64,000 nt of DNA from assembly GCA_964036275.1 (NCBI GenBank), contig OZ038433.1:54019902-54083901 (forward strand), in the 5' to 3' direction. The DNA is from Litoditis marina (Eukaryota > Nematoda > Chromadorea > Rhabditida > Rhabditidae). The notes beneath the pieces are model-generated. The model was given only the letters and a program-made list of their open reading frames with translations, was not told the DNA's origin and searched no databases. Positions 31,068-45,855 of the stretch are shown one piece after another; the stretch's first letter is position 1; each line of letters opens with the position of its first letter. A program made the translations under genes and the position numbers.

Positions 31068-34000
31068 ATGGCGGATAAAGAGCTGGCAGCTAAACTGGCC
31101 AAACGGCTGGCAGCCGAAAAAACAGAGGACAACCAGGAAGAAGTATTCACGCCGCCACCCCCCGTCCCTGTTATTCCACAAAAGGTAGGTTAAAGTAGGA
31201 CGATTCACCAGATCTCTGATGAAATTCTGACTCTAAGTGTCAATACTGGTATTTTAACGTCTTGTTGGCAAATCTACATAACTGATTTCTACTTCGCCTC
31301 ACTGTAGTTGAACACGTGTAGGCAGAACAAACTAACGTGATTGGAAGAAACATGACCAACAGGTCTTTCATACGTTTCGTACCTAGTTTGTGTTTGACTG
31401 TAGCTGTAGTAAGCCACTGAGCGAAGAAACATTGGGAGACCACAGACCAGTCAGGACCTCATCTGCTTTTCAACTCCAGTCTGCTTGCTTCCAAGGTCCA
31501 ATTTAAGCATCGCATAACACGTAGCCCCATAAACTAAGGTTTTGGTCATTATTTGTAATCTTTCGTGATTTTAAGAAAAATGTGCAACAGCACTGGTAAG
31601 ACCGCTCAAAATAGTTGTACACTGACTATGATTACCAAACAAGTTTGTACAAGAATGAGAATATTTTCCAGATAACTAAACAGAAACTTGAAGACACTTA
31701 TGTGCACTTTGGAAAAGCACTGCATCATCACAAATGTTTACTAGAATCTACGCAGTTGAATGCAGTTAGAACTGCCACATCAAACCCTACACAGCAACGA
31801 TGGGATTTCAAACGAACCAGCAACAGATATTTTCAAACACTGGGCATCAGCCCTTATTTAGAAATTCATCGATATACATCGCACTAGCATGAAAGGTGTT
31901 AACAGGACCTAACTGCGATGCAAATAGTATAGGCGCAGAAACACAGTTTTTCGCTTTTCCTAGCTGTTTTTCTCATCTTTGCCCGCCGATCAAAAACAAT
32001 ACACAGTTGCTCTTTACGCATGCGTGGATCTTTTCAGATTTGCACAGAATGGATAGAAGAACCCATTTAGTTAGTGCGGATTAATTCAGCAATGAATGGT
32101 CACACAGAGAAAAATACTCACCGTTATTCATAGTGCCAGTTGTCTTACTTGAGATCCTTCTTTTCAGTGCTCCTCTCAATATATGGGCTTTTTCTGCATT
32201 CACTTTTGTCAGATTTGTTCTTGATAGGCATTTTGGACTGAAAAGTACTTATTCGATCAAGAGAGCTTCCAGCTCTCAGCTAGCCTTTTTAACTTCCAGT
32301 TTTCATACTGTTGATAAACCATTATCTATTTTGTTAGCTTTCATCACTATCATCGCAAAAACAATTGCGGAAACATGCAACTCAATTGCAGTAGTTCATT
32401 TCGAGAAACATGACCAGCAGGTCTAGGGATGCGGAGCAATCCTCTACTATACGGACTCACCTTCTTTTCCTGGCGGTGTCAACTTTCGTCAACACTTCTC
32501 TTTGGTGAACATCCGTCCGGAAACTCACTAGGAATCTAGTTCGGAAATCATCCGCAACTCTTCAATTGGAATACTCTATCTGACGGCGGCCTGATTACTA
32601 CACCGTACCACACGTAGCTACGTGTTACCTAGGATTTCAGTTCATGATTTGCACTCTCTACGCGAATTTGAGAAAACTGTGCAACAGCACCTGCAGGATT
32701 TTAACACACACAAAAAATGACCGGTAAAACAGAAAAAAAATAGACACAACGTTTTAAATTATTCAAAAAAAATTATTCCATTCGCAAGATAATTGAGAAA
32801 ACTGCCCAAAACGACCCAAGTGATCAGCTTGGTACATGTGTTGGAACGGCAGAAATTGGCGTAGGGTGGAAGGTGATTAGAAACTGAGGGGGTGGAAGAA
32901 CATGAGCTGCTACCAGAAAAGTAACTCAATCAACTAGTTTGATGAGCTACATAAAGAAACAAAACACGAACGGAATAAGATATTCATATGAGAAACATGA
33001 TAAATACATATCAACAAATGTGTGAGATGGGTACAAATGAAATGAGCCGCGTCCGGCTGAGATCTCGAAGCTTCGCGGTCTGGGCTTATATACGGGGTGA
33101 CGCATGACGTCTGAAAGGATGTCCATGTTACACTGTAACATCACATCATGTGAATCTATCTATTCAGCAAAAGGAATTTAGGGACTTGACGAACTTAACA
33201 GACCAATCCCGTGTCAACGGTCCTTTAAACTGCAATTGAAAAATGTATTGCAGTTTAAAGGACTGAAGCGCTGGCATTGGATCACATAATCGTCCTTCTT
33301 TAATAATTAGTAAGAGACCGAATCTTAGTTCTAGTTTAATCTCGATACATAGTTTACAAATGTCGCCCGAAATCTGGCGATATCAAACTACTGGCACAGC
33401 GTTATAAAGGAACAATAATTCCATATTCATTCAACACATTCATGTACTCGACACATAGTTCAAACATGAACTAATGTATCACATGTTGTTTTCAACTGCT
33501 TGTTCCATGTGCTTTCTGAACGAGGGCGAGCCAAGGTTCAGAGCGGAAAGGAGCAATGTTAGAATATAATGTTAGACTAATAGAGGAGCACATACCGTAC
33601 AAGTTGAAGTCTAGAGAAGACCTAAGATGTGTTTTGTACCACCAAAGATGTACTTCTAATGGTATTGATTTTTCAGATTATTGAAAATCCGTATGTGGCC
33701 GTAGATAACACGGTATCGATTGATGATCTAATTCTGCGAACTCTGGAGAAACAGGAGGAAAACAACAACAACAACAATAACAACACGGTATAGTCCTGAC
33801 TGGAATAACAGTGGCAGTGTACTGTATAACTCAGGCTATACGATATACAAACAGATGGCTTAATTACCTTTGCTTTGTAAGTACAACTTTTCAATAAAGA
33901 CGGAAAGAAGGTTTGTATTGTCACCCCCTTAAAATATGAACGTGAAAGCAACACTAAAATAATTAATTCACATATACAGTTTGTTCCACCCACTTATAAC

Positions 34001-37000
34001 CCTCTACAGTAATTTACTCGAACGTCGAGTTTGGTATATTGGAGTTGTCGGATTCGCTCCAAATATTGGTAGTGTCTTCTGCATGTTTACAGTTTACTGC
34101 TACAAACTCAAACAGTTTGAAACCAAAATAATCATTTACTCACTAGAAAACGCCTCCTGAATTTTTGACGAATCACTGTAGAAGGACATCGATTGATGAA
34201 ACAGAGTATAATGCTATGTTTCACACGTGCAAAATGTACCATTCAACTAACTTTCTCTTTTCTGACATATTGAAGTTATGCCGGATCTTCTCTCATTTTC
34301 CCATATTATCCGGGCGCAGCGTTTTTGTTCGTTCAACAACTCGCATGCGATTTTCCGTGAACAAACACGCAGCAACACTTCTAGCTGAGAAGTGAGGTTG
34401 AAAAAACAGACGAGAATCCTAGGCTGAGCTATTTGACAACTTTGTGAAACCTCGAGCTGAAATTACATAGTTATGCGCCAAGTTAATAACTGAAATAATT
34501 AAGTGGATATATCCAAACATCAATCGGAGGTAGAAGTTTATAAAACTGGTGAAACCTTCAGCTTTACTTAACATAGTGGCATGATAATTGTTTCCTGTTT
34601 TGAAGTCCATCTTCACCAATGGAAAAGAAAGTGGATACTATTAATTTAATATTGTGAAATCGGAATCGGAATTTACCACTGATGAAACACATAAATGATA
34701 GGAATTGTTGTCATCATGATTTGGTAAAATATTTTGATGTTTTATATTGTTTCGTACAACTTCTAGCAGGTGGTCTAGCAAAGTGTTCGTTTTACGTGCC
34801 GCAATGCTCTTGTTACACAGCGGCAGATGACCAGTTTGAGTGGCACATTTTATTCTTTTTGAGTCTGCTGGGTCAAAATAACGAACTGATTCCAATTTTT
34901 CATATCAGAGCGAAAACATTGTCCTGATTTCACACCCTGTTTTCAAAATAAATATACTCATTACGCTGTTTCTTCGCAGCATAGGCAGGTTGAAATTGTT
35001 GTGGAAATGACCGAAGAACCTTCTATTCGTTTCTTTTTATGGGAATAAGTAGAAAAGAGTTGAAAACGGAAAATACTTATACATCAACACTAAAGTAAGC
35101 TGTTAGTTTTCAAGAAGTTTAATAACGATTCAATCCGGGTTGGATATTGCTCAAGCGCCTGCTTATCGCAGTTGGGTGTGATATTAATTGGTGCTGAACC
35201 TAGTACACAACATTTTCTGTTGTTTTGAAAAGTTTCAACGTGTAATCCATGACGTACCTTCTTGATCCCTAACACAATTCACAATGTTTCAGGCTTCCCC
35301 TTGTTCTCCAAAACCAGCTGATGCTCCTTCCCGAAGAGAAGATTTGAAGTCGCCCCCGCCAAAAACTTCGATAAGAGACCTGATTATCAAGGTGAAAAAG
35401 TTATAAATTGTTTTAAAACAATTTAAAACAATGATGAGATAACACAGTTTACAAACAAAAGTGAAACCAAAAGTATATCCCACCGACCAGCGAAAAATCT
35501 GATAGTATGCACACTTTTACCTTGTGAACAATAAGTAACGACCGCCTCAACCCCGTAACGCATGATTAGTTTTCTTATAGGCTGTCGTTTCTAGAAAATT
35601 CATCAAATCAAGGGTACATTCTCTATGACTACACTGGTTATCTACTCAGTGATGCGTACTATCTAGTAAAAAACTTAAAACACTGACATATACAACACTA
35701 CGAACACGTCGTGATTGCACTTTAGTTTGTCCCACTGGTATAATTCCAGGAACACCAGCACGATCCGACCGCCACAACCGCCCAGCCAAAAAGTCCCTCT
35801 GTGCCCGTGGAACACCATAGAAAAACCAGTGCTCCGGTCAGGAAACTGTCCCCGGAAACGGACGGAAGCGAGTTGGAACGGAAATTGGCCGCTCAACGGG
35901 CGAAGAAATCCGTGTCCGTGGTCAGCGATGAGAAGCCCAACCTTATTTACTCCAACGTTGCGCCAAATGACGCTGCTACGTCCTCTACAACCGTTGAAAA
36001 TGTTCCAGTGAGTACACCAAACAGCGAGGTTGATCAGGAAAAAAATGCAGAAATATCCTCCGTTGATCAGATGGCTCAGGAAATTCTGAACACCGGAATT
36101 GAAAATGTACCGAAGGAAAATAACCAACCCACTCCGGTCAAAGTCGAAACGGCACCGGTCACTGCTGTCGAAGAGCCAACTCGAAAGTCATCTTTCGAAG
36201 AGCTGGAGGAGATGTTCGAAAAGGAGCTGCAGGAGGCCTCACAACCGACTGAAGTAGCTGCTCGAGCTCCCTTGAGGACCACTGACAAAGACCAGGAACA
36301 TTCGACTGCTGTAGAAACGGAAGCTGAGAAGAAACCTATCGTCGAAGAAAAACTGGATCCTGCATTGCTTGCTGATTCATCCGCCCAAGAAAACATTGAA
36401 AATCAGAAAACTGAGCCGCCAGTTGAACCAAAAACATCGAGCAACGTATCAGCTGAAACATCCAGGAAAATTCTGAATCCCGAGGCAACGATCATCGAAA
36501 AGGAGATTCAGCGAACAAGCAAAACTACCGACGACAGCAACGCCTTTGTTCCCACGCCACAACTAATTGAGCTGATTCGAGCGGAGAGCGGGTTGGTTCG
36601 GCACTACAATGTTTCTTAGCCATTTCAAATAATCGACTAAATTGAAACTTTAACAACATCTTGCTAATCGTCGCTCTATGAATTAATTGTTTCCGAATCT
36701 AATGAAATCAACAACAACAAAACAATTACGGAATGTAAAAAAAACTTTTCGTTCTGATGTCCATGTTGGAATAAGTAGTAAAGGAGAACCGAAGAGCAGC
36801 TTTTCTTTTTGCTTTTCTCCTTTGAACGGTTTTCCGACGATTTCAAAATTGACTTCTAGTTAGCATAACAACGAGTTGTTGAAGTACCTCAATGTTTCAA
36901 CCTTTACATAAACGAGATACGATTTTTTTTCAAACGTTGGATTCAAGATTGAAGAACTTTAAATCACTAAAAAGAACGTATAGTGACGCGTGTTTTCTAA

Positions 37001-40000
37001 TCATTTTACTGAGAATTCGACATGACACTTCTCAGTGTTTTAATGCAAACAGTTTCAATGCAAACGCTATAGTGAGTGCCAATTTCATAAATTTCTGTCT
37101 CTTGCCGGAACTGAACCTGCCAGCAAAAGTTTCGTAGCATGGCGCTAACCACTGCGCTAGTAGAGCACATGATTGGAAAGCTTTGGAATCGAAAATATGT
37201 GTCCGTACACAGCGAAAAGTTAGATATACAGTACCCTATAGCCTTTTCGTTGGCAACGACTATAACATTTTCGGAAATAGTTTTCAACACTCTTTGTGAT
37301 ATGAATCAGAATGCAAAACTGAAACTTTCGGGGAAGATTAACTTGAAGAGACCTCAACTCTTGTTATCGTACTGTAAGAGTCTCAGTAGGGATGAAAAAG
37401 ACTATACATCCTTGATATTGTTTCAGAGTGAAGTCTCCCCCGCCGGTACCCCCTCCCAAGCCGAACACCCCCCCACACAGCAGGCCCCAGTCACCCGTAG
37501 TCAAAGTGAGCAGACTTTTCTTGAAACATATTTTACCATATTTTTCACTCCACGTCGTTTCGAGGCAGTGGTCATCGTATTGATCACACTGAGAAAGATC
37601 TCATATAACTTGAACATAACGGGAAAATCTTTTTTAATAATAATAATAAACTTTATCAGTATAGATATAGAAAGTGACTGGATATGCGTTTTAGAGCTTG
37701 TAGTTCGTTCTCGAAAAAGCCATTGTTCTTGGATTTTGACTAAAAAGCAACTGGATCAAATCGAAGTAAAAGTTTTTTCCAAGTTCTTTGAAGCGTTTAT
37801 TTTTTTCAGAATGGATTAATTTCGAGATAAAAGCGATCGTTTTCTCTCCAATATAAATTTTCTTTTTTTTTTACTCAACAAGATCTGATAATTGGCTATA
37901 GAACGCGTATGCAGTGTTTACACTGTGTAAAAGTTTCTTAGTCATTCAGACACGCCATCTAGTGATTTATAAACAAACACCAGTTCACAATCATGGTTTT
38001 ACACTATATTATTCTCTAACTTATCAAGTAGAGAGTTTTGATGTTAAACAGATCATACAAAACCATACAAAAACAAGTATGGATTTTTCAGCGGTTTTGA
38101 TGAACTTATCTACCTACCCCTACTTCTCTAGAACTCTGAATCATTTTGCTTCATGATGTTTCATCATATCAAATTGTTTAAAAATTCTCTATCGTAATGT
38201 TCAATGTATCTTTCATGTCCATAAACGTCTAACCAGCCTAGTTTTTATTTCTTAATCTGGATAGGTTATTTAAACCCAGCCATATGTCATTTGAAAAAAC
38301 ATTAGTAAAAAGTGGGGGAACCAACAAATGTGTGAGTTGTGTTTGGTTTGACCTCGATATCAGCAAAAAGTGAACGATACGAATTTCTGTGATACTGTAG
38401 CAGAAGTATTCTGCAAAAATAGAACAATACAAATGTTGCACAATGGTTCACGAAGCCCGCATGATATTTCAGAAATTGCCGAATGGTATTTCATGTGTGC
38501 TTTGACGACATGCGTGCGTTGTGAACCATTGTGCAACATTTGTATTGTTCTATTTTTGCAGAATACTTCTGCTACAGTATCACAGCAATTCGTATCGTTC
38601 ACTTTTTGCTGATATCGAGGTCAAACCAAACACAACTCACACATTTGTTGGTTCCCCCACTTTTTACTAATTGTTCTATTTTTGCTAGTTGTACTCCTAC
38701 AACTTCCTATGTTGCCTATTCACAGAGTGGATCTTGTGAACTCAATATATTATTATGGAAATCTTAGTTTTGTGTGTGCACGAAGCCAAATGCAGACCAT
38801 AAAATTGCTGGTGCTGTAATATAACGCTATTTTAACGCTAAGTTACTGGCTCTGTGACTATCAACAACTGAACGAAAACGCTAAACGTTCCGATTGACAT
38901 GTACACCGCTTTTAGCGGCGATAAGCGATGGGGATTGGCGCCATTGACAAATCTACAATTAGAGACACCAACTCACTTACAATATAGCCATTATTTCCAA
39001 CACCACATCAAAAACCTTCGTGGAAATTTTTTTTCATTCCTGCGTCAATTGCCACACGAGTCTGGCGCCAGAACGAAACAAAATTTTCTAGGTTTTTCAG
39101 CTACCAATACACACTACATGTGTCAATTACTGAATGGAGCAATATTCAAACTATTCAATTGTAAGTTTCGTGTGTTTTGTTTTGGCGCCATTTGGCGTCT
39201 GTTCCGAGCCAGAGGATAAAATTCGGTTTTGAATTTGTGGATCTATATTTCACATTGGAATATTCACTATCTGTTAACTTGAAACAGTTTGATAGACGAT
39301 AACTGATATTTTTCCAACTTTGGCGCCAATTGGCGCCAGCGCACAATGCCAACAGAACTTTTTTTGATTTTCAGATTGAGCATCTTACTTGCCATGTGAT
39401 AGTTATTTAGTGTACCGAATTTCAGACGATTCCATTGACGCTGTTGTGAGTTTGGGTTTTGGCGCCATCTGGCGCCTGGTTCGAGCGCCAGAAGAAAAAT
39501 TTCAGTTTTGGAAGAAGACTTTCACACTTTTCACCAAATTATTCAATTTCTATTAGTGTTCAACATTTTAGTTGATGATAAATAGTGTTTTGCCGTTTTA
39601 GCGCCTATTGGCGCCAGCGCCGGGCGCCAATGATGATGTATTCATCTCATATTTGGCGCGACGGGCTAACTTCTGCATTATAACTCATGTTCCAAATTTC
39701 AGCTAAATCGGTTCGGTAGTTTTTCCAATAGTGATTTTGGCGCCTATTGGCGCCCGCGCCCGGCGCCAATGAGGAGCTATACATCTCATATTTGGCGCGA
39801 CATGCTAAATTTCGCATTGGAACTCATGTTTCAAATTTCAGCTAAATCGGTTCGATAGTTTTTCCAATAGTCATTTTTGGCGCCTATTGGCGCCCGCGCT
39901 CGGCGCCAGAGATTACATATACATTTCATACTTGGCGCGACGAGCTAACTTTTGGCATAGAATAAATATTCCAAATTTCAGCCAAATTGGTTCAGTAGTT

Positions 40001-41224
40001 TTTCCACTACGATGCGGACAGAATTCCGTGAGGGAGGAGGGACGAGGGACGAGGGAGGAGGGACGAGGGACGAGGGAGGAGGGACGAGGGACGAATTACG
40101 GCGGAACTTTTCAACAACGACACGAAACCATAACTCAGGCGAAAATAATCCGATTTGGCTGAAATTTTCACACAATGTTCAATTCGTGATTCTCTAACGT
40201 TCTCTCCTTTTAGTTTTCAAAAAAAGGATATGTTTGAAGATTTTTGGTAATCAAAAGGAAAAAACGAGTCCGCAATGGCCAAACCAAAGACAACTCACGC
40301 AGAGCGCTTCGCGCTCCGCGCGATACCTTTCCGAAATAGAAGATATATACAAACACTTCATCCACAAATAAATTACCCAACGAATAAACAACATATTTCT
40401 TTCCAGAAACTATCAATAAGTCCTCTTGGGTTGATGTGTGACCCGCTGATGTCGGTCGACGCGGAGAAAACTGTTCTGTCGCCACCACCGGTAGCCAAGG
40501 TAAAACCTTATGGCGTTATATAAATATTTGATACAACATTGAAGTAGTTTCGAATAAAGAAAAATCAGATCTTGACCTTATTCAAGCAAATCCAGTGCAT
40601 GTGGTCAGTCACATTCAATTCGTTGTGTTATTAAAACTGAAAAAAAAACCAGAACAGCATTAGCGGGAAGATTATGAACTCAACTATTCTACAAAAAAAA
40701 GATAGGAAAAACGTTTTCGCTGTTTTTTTCGCTTAATTTAAACTTGGAAAACCGTTAAACTTGCTCAATTGAACCGTGAACATATTATAAGTAAGAGAGC
40801 AATCGAATCGAGTTTAACAATGTTCAACTTATTGTATTTTTTGTGATATCGAGCCGGTCATACTCATCCAATAATTTTTGATCCCTATCTATGTTTTCTA
40901 CAGAGTTCCACGTCAAAAGAGGAGAATCCAGAAGAACTGGCCGCGCTTTTGGAGAGACGGGCGAAAATCAATGAAGGTACTTGTTGACACGCTGTTGAAT
41001 GTTCCAGTATTTCTATAAGTATTCTGACAGTTCTGATCAAGATAATGATACTGAATAAAAGCAAAAATGCATTGCGCGATATTTATGTGCTTGATCAATG
41101 ACTGAAAATCTCTAATAGGGACAGATCCCGGTGGCCCTATGATTGTTCCTAACCGTTCTTTAGTACTGTCTGATTCAATTGCACTCTATACTATTCTCTT
41201 TGTTTCTGTCCCTCTTCTCTTTTT

Positions 41225-41314
<90 letters not shown>

Positions 41315-44300
41315 TTGAGACTGTCTCTAATACTGACATCTCCCTTTATCTGTCCATCTGTCCTTGCCACTGCCTTCCCGCAATATTCTTCTATTGTATT
41401 TTTCCGCCCCCGTTCTTTTATATAGTCCGGCGATGATCCTCAAAGGTGAGTTTCTAAACCCGTCTGGCCCTTGAAACATTTGACTCCGGAAGTGAAGCCA
41501 ATATCGAATGGGAGAGGGACTGTGGACCTATTCTTCGAGAAATTGGTATTAAGAAAGACGAGAATAGAGTTTATGGAACACGTTTTGATCTTCACGTAAT
41601 TCCATTTTGCTCCTCATGTTAGAGTATCCTATATAACGTTCGAGGAGAACTTCACTCGACCTACTCATTCACAGGAAAATTTTATATCATTCTGCTGATA
41701 ATAATAACTAAATTTTGCGGTAAATATGTTAACCGTCTACTTCTTTTCAAGTATTTATCTCCTACTTTCTCGTACGAAGCTTAGTCCCAGTTTTCGATAA
41801 ATGAAATCCCACTTTTTGGAAAATGTAAAAGTTCATTGATCGAAATCTCTTCTTCGCAGTCTCACGGAAAACATATGGTTTATTTCGTGAACCCTGCTTC
41901 CTGCTCTTCTCTAGAACGAGGAAGTATTTGTGAAAAACCTTGAATAAAACTGTGCACGCGGCGAGGATTGTAACATTTAGTTGCACAACATCTATTGTTG
42001 TGTTGGAGAAAGTAGATAATTGTTGCCTAATAGTTGTTTTGACTTTCACCATTATTTCCAAATAGTTCTTCAGTACCTGTTTTTTTCACAACCAGTACTT
42101 ATAGCCCCCCCCCCCCCAAAATGTTCTCCGACAGAGAGTTGTGTTTTATATGCATTACTTGAACAAACACAAACCATTTTCGGGTTAACTTTGCAACTTT
42201 TTAGTATAATATCTTATTTAGTGAGAGTTTCAATCTCTTTACTGCATTAGACAGAACTTTTTAATTTATGAAGGCGAATCATTGTGTTATCTGAGAATAC
42301 TTCGTGTGAGTGTTTCAATCTCTCTTCTAATTTGGTCTTGCGCCCGAATTATGTTGGTGAGTACTGATAAACTCGTAATGTGTTATTAATGAATACAAAA
42401 TGAATTTCATCCGATAATCCGAGTTTTCTGAGAAAAACGTATTTGCTTTAACTTTGTTCTTGAAATATTCAAACTATTATTTTTATGTTTCTCCAAATTG
42501 ATCATTTACATCAGAGTTTGTCATGCAACCTCGTAGTAGTGGTACTAATTGAACTCACGGTAGTATATACGAAATAAAAGTTATAGTTGTAGTTTGAACC
42601 CCACCATAATCCGTGAATTGGTGTCACAATTCACAGAGACCAAACTACAAAAAAACAAGGAGATAGTTTTCCCCACTAGCCATGACCCTTATACGCCCAT
42701 ACCGTGAGATTTGGAGACATCTCAATTATCACTTCCTCGAGTAATAAGATCCACGACCGAATGCACTCTGCGCCCTCCTTTTTTGCACAGTCTCTCTCCT
42801 CGTCTAGGTTCCGATTGGTAATCGTCATCTCATTGTCGGTCTCTACTTCCTTCTCGCTCTCTAATTGATTCTCGTTTTCTCTGCGTCTCTTAATCTCCCA
42901 CAGTCTTTAACTACTTCCCATTGGGGTGACTCATTCGGTCTATAATTAGAAAGAGATATAGAGCTCCTACTCATCAGTTCTTCTTATTCATACTCTCAAG
43001 CCATGTTCGACCAGGAAAACGTCTACAAACTCGGTTAGTATGCTCTTTTCTAGTCTTTTTGTAATTCTAACTAGCTTTCTTCAAGCGCAATCATGTTATC
43101 TAGAGTAAGTGAAACAGCTAGTCGAAGTTATATTCTCGGGAAGCGAGTAATTAATTGTTTTCGTTCCTTCGTCCTAATGGTGTCATTTTATTTCTTCAAT
43201 TTGAATATCCAATTGTTCCCAAATGAAATAGCTATGTAATAAAACCTACCATATTAGATTTTTTGGTTTGAAGATGAATTGGCCGCCACTTATTATTCAT
43301 TTTTTGCTGCTAAGCTCATATAATACTTCAAGTACGGAGACTTCAATTGCATCAAGTAAAGTTATAAAATTTCATGTTTCGAAACATATTTCAAGCTCAA
43401 ATTGATGGTTTCTTCACTATAAAAGTGGGTTCGGGACATATAGAGAACAAAAATATGAGACGCGAGAAATTTCACAAATTTTCATGTTCATTCAGTTGCA
43501 ATGAATGCAGTAGTTTTAAAGTATGAATGCTGCGAATAAGCTGGCGAGACCCATGAATAAAATTAATTGAAGTTGCGTTGTATTTCACGGAGAAAACAGA
43601 AAGTAATTATTTGGAATCGAAATACACCAGAACTTATTTATTCAGAGGTGTATACAAACCTCCAACTCTCAGCAAAGTTTGGAAAATTTTCATGATAGCT
43701 TGCAGGAATATAAAGGTAACTTTAGCTCACGTACTAAAGCTGTTTGAACACACAAAATTTACATATTAAAGAACGACGATTATGTGGTCCAATCGCAACG
43801 CTTCAGTCCTTTAAACTGCAATACATTTTTGAATTGCGGTTTAAACGACCGTTGACACGAGATTTGTCCACACAATCGTCCTGCTTTAATACCCAGAAAT
43901 TCAAGAAAACTTCAGTTTTTTTTTTCTAGGCGAGGCCGTCCCGGAGTTCATCAACAGAAAACTCAGTCTCTACGCAGAGTTCTCCGAGTTTTCGCGAAAA
44001 CAAATCAAGTTCTTCTCGGATACCTTCAAAAAGTGAGCATAGTTTTCTCTATTTGATGTAATTAGGCGAAGAAGTATAGAAAATGAATAGTGAAAGAGAG
44101 GATTTTTATGGAATGAATTTAGTACGAATTACGAATGGATGTAGTAGACAGAAACTGAAACAGTTCCAATTTCGGTCACTCAAACAGTTTCAATTTTCAA
44201 CAAAAAGATGTAACATCACAATGTTTTTCCCTGATGTCAATGCTATCACGTCGCTTGATTTGTGTGCTTGCTTTACCCGAAGCTACTTCAGCTATCTTCA

Positions 44301-45784
44301 GCTCACGTACCAATAGTAACTTCCAGCTCACCGAAGCTACGAAGCACTGGTTTTCGGTGTCTGAAAACAGTTATTTGAAGCAGTGTAAGATCGAAAGTCA
44401 ATATACTGTTGGTAAACTGCACAGTCACGTGAAACGTGTTTGACACAGCAGAACTCAGAAACTTGCAATCAAAAAGTGCACGATTTCTTATTGGCATGCT
44501 AACTTTACGTGACGATTCAGTTTACTTCTAGTAAAAAGTTTGTTGAAGTAAAAGTTGATATATAGTAAATGGATGTGTTTGAAACATGAAGACCTTCGTT
44601 TACTTGTGATTGTATTGATATTCAGATACGATGAGGACCAGGACGGCTTCATTGATTTCAACGAGTTGAAGAGGATGATGGAAAAGATGGGAGAGGCTCA
44701 GACACACATCGCCTTGAAGGAAATCATCAGAAAGGTAAATCATCTTTCGGAATAGTGCTTTTCAATACTAGTGAGACTCCTACAGTATGACTAAAATCTT
44801 TCCATCAATTACGTATTTGCATTTTATTCAAAGAAAGAAAAATTTGAGGAAAATGATCTTGGGAACCCACTTTACGCCAACTGTACAATCTCATCAAGTG
44901 TACCTAACATCATATTTCAAAACCTGTGCTTAATATTGAATTTATAAATATTATAAAAGAGTATGACGAATCTCACAAATATTGCAGGTGCAAAGATTAC
45001 CAACTCCTCCGTTTTGAGTGTTGAAAAATGTGTTGCTAAACTAAAACTTTTCATGATTAAGTTAATGTGCTCAGTAAGAGATGTACTCAAAACCGTTTCG
45101 ACCCTGATTCAAGACGGTTTTGGGTTTTCTCAGAGGATTGGGTCAACATCAGTTGAACCCCTCTGAGAAAGGGAAAACAGGATGAAAAGACTTACTGACC
45201 GTCTTCTAGCGGAGAAAACCCAAAACCGTCTTGAATCAGGGTCGAAACGGTTTTGAGTACATCTCTTACTGAGCCCATTAACTTATTAATACCATCATCC
45301 AAAAGTCCTAGTGACACAATTATATTTTGTTCAAATAAACTAACCCAATATAAAACTTTTCAGGTGGACGAGGATGAGGACCAGAAAATCAGCTTACGAG
45401 AATTTCACCTGATCTTCCGACTGGCCGCACAGGGACATCTCGCCTGTTCAGAGGTGGGGATACTCTCAATTATCAAACTTGTGAAATAATTATAATAAAA
45501 AGATGATCAAAAATAATAAATATTAATGAAAGAATAAACACCGACAATTAAAAACTTGTTCTTGACTAGAAAAATTGCGAAGCCGACGTAAAACGAGTGA
45601 AACACATTGACATTCGTGAAAACGTCGAATATTGTCACATTGCAAAGTTTCTCAATTCAATTTTGAGACTGATTAATTCACTCTAATCAAAACACGGATT
45701 ATAGGTGTTCACTCAACTGGCAGAGTCTGTAGATGTGGCCAAGGAAGGAGTACTGGGAGCAGCCAGCTTCTTCCAAGCAAAGGT

Positions 45785-45855
<71 letters not shown>

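Noticed and set aside
33673..33993. A 106-codon minus-strand frame
   Set aside because: Antisense of the EFHD exon 33677-33787 with an Asn-codon repeat; no independent support.
37139..37819. A 226-codon open frame on the plus strand
   Set aside because: It starts inside a tRNA-like TIR element, uses the wrong frame of the Pro-rich EFHD exon 37427-37505 and then runs through intron; no domain.
38360..38612. Two near-identical 80-codon frames on opposite strands
   Set aside because: They are a mirror effect of the 150-bp inverted repeat, not genes.
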